In this document: positions 12,614 to 17,750 of the stretch, one piece after another
Position numbering within the stretch: position 1 is the first letter of the stretch
How the letters are laid out: every line of letters begins with the position of its first letter
Source: RGIG8775 sp045660295
GTDB taxonomy: Bacteria; Bacillota; Clostridia; Oscillospirales; CAG-272
Assembly: GCA_045660295.1 (NCBI GenBank)
Contig: JAZRDN010000018.1
Span: forward strand, 1 to 17,750
DNA: 17,750 bases
Direction: 5' to 3'
Notes under the pieces: generated by a model
Databases searched by the model: none
What the model was told of the DNA's origin: nothing
The model's input: the letters and a program-made list of their open reading frames with translations, nothing else
Program-made: the position numbers and the translations under genes

Positions 12614-13175
12614 GGAGCTTATGATAAAGGAACGAAGCTACCGAAGCTTCGACGAAAGCGTAAGTATAGACATCGAGACCCTTATAGGCTTTGTGGAAAA
12701 CGCGCGACTTATACCGTCAAGCGTAAATCTTCAGCCCCTCAAATACAAGATATGTAACACAAAAAACGAGTGCGAGATTATGCTATCGCTTACCAAGTGG
12801 GCGGCTCTGCTTAAGGATTATGAAATCCCCCCAAAGGGTCACGCCCCCACGGCGTATATCGTTGTTTGTATCGATAAAAACATAAGCGATAAAAGCATCT
12901 TTGATAAGGATGTGGGAATTGCCGCGCAGACAATCATGCTTTCTGCCGTTGAGGCGGGCTTTGGCGGCTGTATGATAGGCAATTTCGTGCCGTCAAAAGT
13001 AGCCGAAGCGCTCGAGCTTCCCGAGGGCGTGGTACCCGCGCTTGTACTCGGTCTCGGTAAACCCGACGAGGATATTGTTGTTGAAGAAATCGGCGAAAAG
13101 GGAAGCGCGTATTACCGCGACGAAAACGGCACACACCGAGTTCCCAAGCGTACGCTTGATGAGATTATTCTTTGA
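12606..13175 (+). CDS. Nitroreductase-family flavoprotein
   Basis: FMN-dependent NAD(P)H oxidoreductase family; the physiological substrate cannot be told from sequence. The start ATG has AAGGAG 9 bases upstream inside the trmB end. Visible features in 189 residues: N-terminal KERSYRSFDESVSI (FMN phosphate-binding region of the RRS-R-F type), ENARLIPSSVNLQPLKYKI (the SS-N-QP-(10) motif), DVGIAAQTIMLSAVEAGFGGCMIGNF, and a C-terminal ALVLGLGKPDE. This is the compact form of the family. It sits inside an RNA-modification gene run (8-base overlap with trmB, 7 bases before truB), but no functional link is evident. Confidence 0.88.
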   Translation: MIKELMIKERSYRSFDESVSIDIETLIGFVENARLIPSSVNLQPLKYKICNTKNECEIMLSLTKWAALLKDYEIPPKGHAPTAYIVVCIDKNISDKSIFDKDVGIAAQTIMLSAVEAGFGGCMIGNFVPSKVAEALELPEGVVPALVLGLGKPDEDIVVEEIGEKGSAYYRDENGTHRVPKRTLDEIIL

Positions 13176-13182
13176 GGTGAAT

Positions 13183-14103
13183 ATGTCAGAAGCAGTAAAA
13201 AACGAGCCGTGTGGGGTCCTCGTTGTAAATAAGCACAAGGGCGTGACCTCCCACGATATAGTAAATAAGATACGCCGTCTTTACGGCACAAGGCGCGTTG
13301 GGCATACAGGGACGCTTGATCCACTCGCTACCGGCGTGCTGGTGGTGCTTGTGGGACGCGCCGCGAAAGCGTCCGAATATCTTGTCTGTGACAGTAAGAA
13401 ATACCGCGCCACAATGCGTTTGGGGCTTACAACTGATAGCGAGGACGTGACGGGAAATATCCTTACAACAAGCGAAAGCGTTCCCACAGGTGACGAGGTG
13501 AAAGCGGCTTGCGCCAAATTCGTCGGTAACATCAAGCAGATACCCCCCATGTACAGTGCGCTTAAGGTTGGCGGCAAAAAGCTGGTAGACCTTGCGCGAG
13601 AGGGTAAAACTATAGAGCGTCAAGCCCGTGATATAACAATTCATTCGCTCGGCGTTTTAGCGACCGATACCGAGACAGATTATATTCTCGACGTTAATTG
13701 CTCGTCGGGAACTTATATCCGCACGCTTTGCGCCGATATCGGCACGTCACTCGGTTGCGGAGCGGTAATGGCAGAGCTTGAACGCCGTGAGGCGGGGGGC
13801 TTTGATATCGAAAATAGCCATACGATTGAGGAGCTTGAAGCAATGCCGTCGGATGAAAGGGAGGCGTTGCTTATCCCAACCGAACAGCTCTTTGCCACAC
13901 TTCCCGAGGCTCGCCTTGATGGCTTTTACGAGAAGCTTTCAAGAAACGGTTGTGAGATATATCAAAAGAAAATAAAAACACATTTTGAGGTCGGCGAGCG
14001 TGTGAGAATGCTTACCGCAGTCGGTGAATTTTACGCCCTTGGCGAGGTGCGCGAGTACGAGGACGGTGCCGCAATAAAAGCCATCAAGCTCTTTGATATA
14101 TAG
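13183..14103 (+). CDS. truB: tRNA pseudouridine(55) synthase
   Basis: Converts U55 in the T loop of tRNAs to pseudouridine. ATG at 13183 follows GAGGTG; the frame is open upstream but overlaps the nitroreductase gene and lacks a ribosome site. In 306 residues the start GVLVVNKHKGVTSHDIVNKI is the family N-terminus. The catalytic motif GHTGTLDPLATGVL gives Asp46, followed by KKYRATMRLGLTTDSEDVTG, PPMYSALKVGGKKL and CSSGTYIRTLCADIG, all TruB hallmarks. The C-terminal part (about 235-306) resembles the small PUA-like extension. It lies 7 bases after the nitroreductase gene and 8 bases before the next synthase. RbfA, InfB or RibF neighbours, common elsewhere, are not seen. Confidence 0.96.
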   Translation: MSEAVKNEPCGVLVVNKHKGVTSHDIVNKIRRLYGTRRVGHTGTLDPLATGVLVVLVGRAAKASEYLVCDSKKYRATMRLGLTTDSEDVTGNILTTSESVPTGDEVKAACAKFVGNIKQIPPMYSALKVGGKKLVDLAREGKTIERQARDITIHSLGVLATDTETDYILDVNCSSGTYIRTLCADIGTSLGCGAVMAELERREAGGFDIENSHTIEELEAMPSDEREALLIPTEQLFATLPEARLDGFYEKLSRNGCEIYQKKIKTHFEVGERVRMLTAVGEFYALGEVREYEDGAAIKAIKLFDI

Positions 14104-14111
14104 GAGACAAA

Positions 14112-14768
14112 ATGGAAATTCTGTACGAAGATAAAAATATCCTTTTTTGCGTAAAGCCCACGGGCGTGCTTTCTCAAGGCGACGGAAAGGGCAGAGAAAA
14201 TATGCCCGCATTGCTCTCTGAACTTTGCGGTAGTGAGATATATCCTGTTCATAGGCTTGATATGGAGGTCGGCGGTGTCATGGTGTTCGCCAAGAATAGC
14301 CAAGCCGCGGCGAAAATGTCGGCGATTGCCGCCTCGCATGAGGATTTCAGAAAGGAATATCTCGCCGTGGTCGAGGGAACACCCGAAAAAAGCGGCGTGC
14401 TTCAAGACCTGCTGTACCATGATAAAAACAAAAACAAGACCTACGTGGTAAAGCGTGAGCGCCGAGGGGTAAAGAAAGCCAAGCTTTCATACGAGGTGCT
14501 TCAAACTCTGACCGCTGACGACGGCAGAGCGCTTTCGCTCGTCAAGGTCAGACTTTATACCGGCAGAACTCACCAGATAAGAGTTCAGTTTGCCTCGCGC
14601 GGTTTTCCCATAGTCGGTGACCGCCGTTACGGCGCGTCGGCGGCGGATAATAAGATACATCTTTTTTCTCACAAAATAGAGTTTGTCTCACCATTTGAAA
14701 ATAAAAATCTCTCATTCACATCCATGCCGGAATCTTTGGGCGCGTGGAGTTTGTTTGATAATATTTAG
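14112..14768 (+). CDS. RluA-family pseudouridine synthase, short form
   Basis: Pseudouridine synthase acting on rRNA or tRNA; the exact target is not predictable. ATG at 14112 follows AGGAG overlapping the truB stop. The 218-residue protein has no S4 domain. It shows ILYEDKNILFCVKPTGVLSQ at the start, HRLD at 47-50 with catalytic Asp50, EYLAVVEG, and GRTHQIRVQFAS with RTHQIR at 152-157, ending in a conserved L-F-H region. The residues after HRLD are MEVGG instead of the usual xxTSG, an uncommon variant. It is the last gene of the trmB run and is followed by a terminator at 14778. Confidence 0.93.
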   Translation: MEILYEDKNILFCVKPTGVLSQGDGKGRENMPALLSELCGSEIYPVHRLDMEVGGVMVFAKNSQAAAKMSAIAASHEDFRKEYLAVVEGTPEKSGVLQDLLYHDKNKNKTYVVKRERRGVKKAKLSYEVLQTLTADDGRALSLVKVRLYTGRTHQIRVQFASRGFPIVGDRRYGASAADNKIHLFSHKIEFVSPFENKNLSFTSMPESLGAWSLFDNI

Positions 14769-14777
14769 CATGAATAT

Positions 14778-14806
14778 AGGACTGCTTTGGCAGTCCTTTT
14801 ATTTTT
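14778..14806 (+). terminator. Terminator of the trmB-truB gene run
   Basis: AGGACTGC and GCAGTCCT form an 8-bp stem with loop TTTG, followed by TTTATTTTT. It starts 10 bases after the stop of the RluA-type gene. Confidence 0.9.
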
Positions 14807-14849
14807 ACCGTTTTTGATACGCATTTCGAGTAAATTCGCAGAGGAAACT

Positions 14850-14858
14850 TGCTATAAT
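14850..14858 (+). promoter_or_regulatory. Extended -10 promoter for glgD
   Basis: TGCTATAAT is a perfect -10 with the TGn extension; the -35 region (GTAAAT) is poor, as is usual for extended -10 promoters. It leads into the glgD ribosome site at 14881. Confidence 0.6.
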
Positions 14859-14900
14859 GATAAGAGAAGAATATTTTATAAAGGAGTGATAGACATTAAT

Positions 14901-15980
14901 ATGAATAACGTGGCAGGTATTATTTTCTCAAACCTGCATGACAGAAGTATTCCCGAGCTTACGGGAATAAGAACCATGGGGGCTATTCCTTTTTGCGGCG
15001 GATACCGAATGGTGGATTTTCCTCTTTCGGCTATGTCGAATGCGGGTATACGCAATATAAGCGTTATAGCGCATCACAATTACGAATCGCTTGTGGAGCA
15101 TATCGGAAGCGGCGCGGACTGGGGGATTCCGGTTGACAGAGGCGGAGTAAAGATACTTTCGCCCTATATGACCGCATACGCCAAAAAGAATGACGAGCTT
15201 TATACCTCGCGGCTCGAAAGCCTTAAAAGCATATGCAATAATCTGGAACGCATGAAAGAGAAGTACATAGTAATGTGTGACTGCGATTGCGTGTTTGGCG
15301 CGGATATAACCGAAATGCTTGATTTTCACGTTCAAAAGGGAGCTGATATAACCGTGAGTGCCGGGACGAGGCTTGTAAGTGATGGAGACGGTAGAATAAC
15401 CGAGCTTGATTACAGCCCTTCTGTAGCTTTTGATCTTAACGTGAATATATGGATAATCAACCGTGATTATCTTGTCGGCGTGGTGAAAAACGCGGCGGCG
15501 CGTGGATTTACCGACTTTACCGGCGAGGTGATGGGCAAAAATCTCGCGAGGGATAGGTTTTACGAATATACCTTCAAGGACGAGTTTTTCCGCGTGAAAA
15601 GTCTGGCTGACTATTATCGCATAAGCATGAAAATGCTTTCGGACGGCGAGCTTAGGAATAAGATATTAGGTGGCGTAAAAAGTCGCGGCGGTATGTCTGT
15701 GCCGACAAAAATAGGCGCGAGCGCGACTGTTTTATCCTCAATGATATGTGACGGCTGTGAAATAGACGGAAGCGTTGAGAACTGCATCGTTTTTCGCGGA
15801 GTAAAGGTGGAAAAGGGCGCGTCGGTCAAAAATTCCATACTTTTCCCCGAAGTGAGAATTGCCGAAAACGCCAAGCTGGATTTCGTTATAGCCGACAAGA
15901 ATACCGACATTCGCGAGAATAACGCGTTGGCAGGCTGCAGGATATTGCCATACTTTATAGGACCGAGAAAAATTATATGA
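14901..15980 (+). CDS. glgD: GlgD subunit of glucose-1-phosphate adenylyltransferase
   Basis: GlgD is the non-catalytic or weakly active partner of GlgC, which makes ADP-glucose for glycogen synthesis. The 360-residue protein shows the family start NNVAGIIFSNLHDRSIPELT, the RTMGAIPFCGGYRMVDFPLS region (most relatives have GRYR; the Arg-rich nucleotide loop is altered here, as expected for GlgD), NYESLVEHIGSGADW, and a C-terminal left-handed beta-helix (about 285-345) with EIDGSVENCIVFRGVKVEKGASVKNS hexad repeats. AAGGAG at 14881-14886 is 14 bases from the ATG, unusually far; an in-frame GTG at 14886 overlaps it, and an ATT at 14895 would be better spaced but is rarely used. No glgC or glycogen synthase gene lies beside it in the window. 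Confidence 0.92.
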   Translation: MNNVAGIIFSNLHDRSIPELTGIRTMGAIPFCGGYRMVDFPLSAMSNAGIRNISVIAHHNYESLVEHIGSGADWGIPVDRGGVKILSPYMTAYAKKNDELYTSRLESLKSICNNLERMKEKYIVMCDCDCVFGADITEMLDFHVQKGADITVSAGTRLVSDGDGRITELDYSPSVAFDLNVNIWIINRDYLVGVVKNAAARGFTDFTGEVMGKNLARDRFYEYTFKDEFFRVKSLADYYRISMKMLSDGELRNKILGGVKSRGGMSVPTKIGASATVLSSMICDGCEIDGSVENCIVFRGVKVEKGASVKNSILFPEVRIAENAKLDFVIADKNTDIRENNALAGCRILPYFIGPRKII

Positions 15981-16022
15981 CCCTAAAATGAAAACTTTTG
16001 TCCAAAAATTTACAATATCGGC

Positions 16023-16051
16023 TTGATTATTTTGGCTCCGTGCGGTAGAAT
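16023..16051 (+). promoter_or_regulatory. Promoter for the flippase gene
   Basis: TTGATT (16023-16028), a 17-base spacer, TAGAAT (16046-16051), followed about 45 bases later by the flippase start. No terminator hairpin is obvious between glgD and this promoter, so some read-through from glgD is possible. Confidence 0.65.
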
Positions 16052-16095
16052 ATATGTAAACAAAAATGATGCTTATAATTCGCGCGGAGGTCGAA

Positions 16096-17517
16096 ATGGG
16101 AAAATATAAAAAACTTTTATCAAATACGCTGATACTCGCACTGGGAACGTTTGGCTCAAAGCTGCTGGTGTTCTTCATGATGCCGCTTTATACCTACGTA
16201 CTCTCAAGCGACCAGTTCAGCGTAGCCGACCTCATATCGCAAACGGCAAATCTGCTTATCCCTCTGGCTTGCGTAGGTATAGTGGACGGAATATTCAGAT
16301 TTACCCTTGACGGTGAGGAGGACAGAAAGAAGACCTTTTCCTCGGGGCTTGCGGTGCTCCTGCTCTCGTCGGCGGTTTTCGTCGCTATTGCGGTCGTGCT
16401 TAATTTTGTCGGTATTTCCGGAGAGATAAGCAACTATATCTGGTTAGTGACCTTTTATGTTGTTGCCGCCAATATACATTCCGCAGTGGCTCAGTATATA
16501 AGAGCGAAAGGAAATACTCTGCTGTTTTCGGTGGGGGGCATGATAGGCACCTTGCTTACCGTGGCGTTTAATCTTCTTTTCCTGCTTGTGTTTGAAATGG
16601 GCGTTGTGGGGTACGTGCTTTCGGTGGTTGTTGCCGACGTGGTGATAACGGTCATACTTTTCTTTGTCGCCAAGCTTTACCGTGATATCGACTTCAGGAT
16701 CGTGGATAAAAGTAAGATATCCGATATGCTCAAATACAGCATACCGATGATCCCCACTACTATCTTTTGGTGGATAACGAACGTCTCGGACAGATACATG
16801 GTTTCGGCAATGGTCGGACACGATGTGAACGGACTTTATTCCGCCGCATATAAGATTCCCACTCTGCTTACGCTCATTTGTATGGTGTTTATCGAGGCGT
16901 GGCAGTTTTCGGCGGTCAGTGAAAGCGACGAGAAGGAACGTTCGGATTTCTTTACCTCGGTTTTCGCGGCGTATCAGGGCATTATGTTTATGGCAACCTC
17001 TGCGCTTATCCTCTTTGCAAAGGTCGCTACGGTGATTTTGCTTGACGATAGCTATTACGATTCGTGGCAGTATATCCCCGTACTTGCCATTGCCATGGCT
17101 TATTCGGGCTTGGTGACCTTTATGGGAAGCGTTTATCTGGTCAAGAAAAAGAGCGTGATGTCCTTCGTAACCGCCACTGTTGGCGCGGTAATAAACGTGG
17201 GACTTAACTTTATCCTCATTCCAAGATTTTCGGCTATGGGCGCGGCAATAGCTACCTTTGCGAGCTACTTTATAGTGATGATAATCAGAAGCGTCAATAC
17301 TAAAAAATACGTTCCCTTTAATATGGGGTTGCCGAAATTGATCTTCAATACCCTCGCCGTAGTAGGGCAGGCAATAGTCATGGTTTTGGAAATAAAATAT
17401 TGGATAGCTGTTGAGATAGTTACATTTGCCGTTGTGGTGGCGGTCAATGGCAGAGATATTTTGCGCGGTGTGCTGGGAGCGTTAAAAAATCTAAGAAAAA
17501 AGCCAAAAAATGTTTGA
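16096..17517 (+). CDS. Polysaccharide flippase (MOP/Wzx-type)
   Basis: Integral membrane transporter of the MOP exporter superfamily, which in this branch moves lipid-linked sugars across the cytoplasmic membrane for surface polysaccharide assembly. ATG at 16096 follows CGGAGG after 5 bases; ten further in-frame codons from 16066 are rejected. The 473-residue protein begins MGKYKKLLSNTLILALGTFGSKLLVFFMMPLYT, the typical first helix pair, and has about 12 to 14 hydrophobic segments, including a central IPMIPTTIFWWITNVSDRYMV motif and a C-terminal Lys/Arg-rich tail (LKNLRKKPKNV). No glycosyltransferase genes are adjacent, so its sugar substrate is unknown. It has its own promoter and is followed closely by rplS. 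Confidence 0.9.
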   Translation: MGKYKKLLSNTLILALGTFGSKLLVFFMMPLYTYVLSSDQFSVADLISQTANLLIPLACVGIVDGIFRFTLDGEEDRKKTFSSGLAVLLLSSAVFVAIAVVLNFVGISGEISNYIWLVTFYVVAANIHSAVAQYIRAKGNTLLFSVGGMIGTLLTVAFNLLFLLVFEMGVVGYVLSVVVADVVITVILFFVAKLYRDIDFRIVDKSKISDMLKYSIPMIPTTIFWWITNVSDRYMVSAMVGHDVNGLYSAAYKIPTLLTLICMVFIEAWQFSAVSESDEKERSDFFTSVFAAYQGIMFMATSALILFAKVATVILLDDSYYDSWQYIPVLAIAMAYSGLVTFMGSVYLVKKKSVMSFVTATVGAVINVGLNFILIPRFSAMGAAIATFASYFIVMIIRSVNTKKYVPFNMGLPKLIFNTLAVVGQAIVMVLEIKYWIAVEIVTFAVVVAVNGRDILRGVLGALKNLRKKPKNV

Positions 17518-17524
17518 AAAAGTA

Positions 17525-17553
17525 TTGACAATATAAAATATTTGTGGTAAAAT
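17525..17553 (+). promoter_or_regulatory. Promoter for rplS
   Basis: TTGACA (17525-17530), a 17-base spacer, TAAAAT (17548-17553). It is near-perfect, as expected for a ribosomal protein gene. Transcription should start near 17560, just ahead of the leader hairpins. Confidence 0.88.
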
Positions 17554-17562
17554 ATTCGTACT

Positions 17563-17623
17563 GTGTGCTTTTGCGCACGATCAAGGAACAGTCCGCTGCG
17601 ATGCTCTGCATGAATGTTCTGAT
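17563..17623 (+). ncRNA. Probable ribosomal protein L19 leader RNA
   Basis: A first hairpin, GTGTGC TTTT GCGCAC (17563-17578), is followed by a second in which ATCA and GAACA (17580-17590) pair with TGTTC and TGAT (17615-17623) around a two-base bulge. It sits between the consensus promoter and the rplS ribosome site. L19 leaders in Firmicutes are autoregulatory binding sites with a comparable position and two-stem layout; identity was not confirmed by a covariance search. Confidence 0.65.
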
Positions 17624-17643
17624 TATTAAGGAGGGCCAAAACA

Positions 17644-17750
17644 ATGGATATTATTAAGGCTTTTACAAGTGAGCAGCTTAAGGAGAACGTACCTACCGTC
17701 AACGTTGGTGACACAATTCGTGTTCACAACAAGATCAAGGAGGGTTCTCG
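17644..17750 (+). CDS. rplS: 50S ribosomal protein L19 (3' end outside window)
   Basis: ATG at 17644 follows AAGGAGGG. The visible 35 residues (MDIIKAFTSEQLKENVPTVN, then GDTIRVHNKIKEGSR) match the start of L19, which sits at the 30S-50S interface of the ribosome; in full-length L19 (about 115 residues) the pattern I--F---QL---VP---GDT--V is standard. The gene runs off the right edge. It has its own promoter and a probable leader RNA. Confidence 0.95.
   Translation, partial: MDIIKAFTSEQLKENVPTVNVGDTIRVHNKIKEGS

Noticed and set aside
1..17750. tRNA or rRNA genes
   Set aside because: No cloverleaf-like segment with TTCGA loop and acceptor pairing, and no rRNA-conserved stretch, was seen on either strand by eye, including next to the integrases.

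Overview
The window looks like a low-to-mid GC, anaerobic, gut-type Clostridia chromosome, probably Oscillospirales or Christensenellales-like. Evidence: strong AGGAGG-type ribosome binding sites, near-consensus sigma-A promoters with 17-base spacers, large cysteine-rich repeat surface proteins, a Tn916-type excisionase/integrase pair, a glgD gene, and short rho-independent terminators. The genus cannot be fixed from this sequence alone.

Region 1 (1-4546) holds two large exported repeat proteins in tandem. The first is cut by the left window edge; it has six 41-residue Cys repeats followed by a BspA-like leucine-rich repeat domain. The second is complete: signal peptide, cohesin-like domain, nine 54-residue Cys/His/Trp repeats, more divergent repeats, an acidic Pro/Glu/Asp linker and a C-terminal membrane anchor. 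A convergent type I signal peptidase gene follows (4754-5233, minus strand), with its own consensus promoter and a hairpin in its leader.

Region 2 (about 5594-10000) is accessory DNA: a Lar-like zinc-ribbon protein ending in a strong terminator; an unusually structured leader with a 10-codon ORF; a tyrosine recombinase with a long insert in its catalytic domain; a phage-type replisome organizer whose gene carries a perfect 26-bp palindrome (candidate replication origin); a Tn916-like excisionase; and a Tn916-like integrase followed by short direct repeats that could be integrase-binding sites. No relaxase, conjugation or capsid gene is visible, so the element is minimal, mobilised in trans, or decayed. 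It ends directly upstream of ychF.

Region 3 (10035-17750) is core genome. It holds ychF, a convergent DUF975 membrane protein, and a tightly packed run of trmB, a nitroreductase-family gene, truB and an RluA-type pseudouridine synthase, three of whose four products modify RNA. Then come glgD without glgC, a 473-residue polysaccharide flippase, and the start of rplS behind a consensus promoter and a leader RNA that probably autoregulates ribosomal protein L19.

The most unusual material is in region 2: the recombinase and its leader, the direct repeats flanking it, the palindrome inside the replication gene, and a promoter built into an inverted repeat ahead of the integrase.
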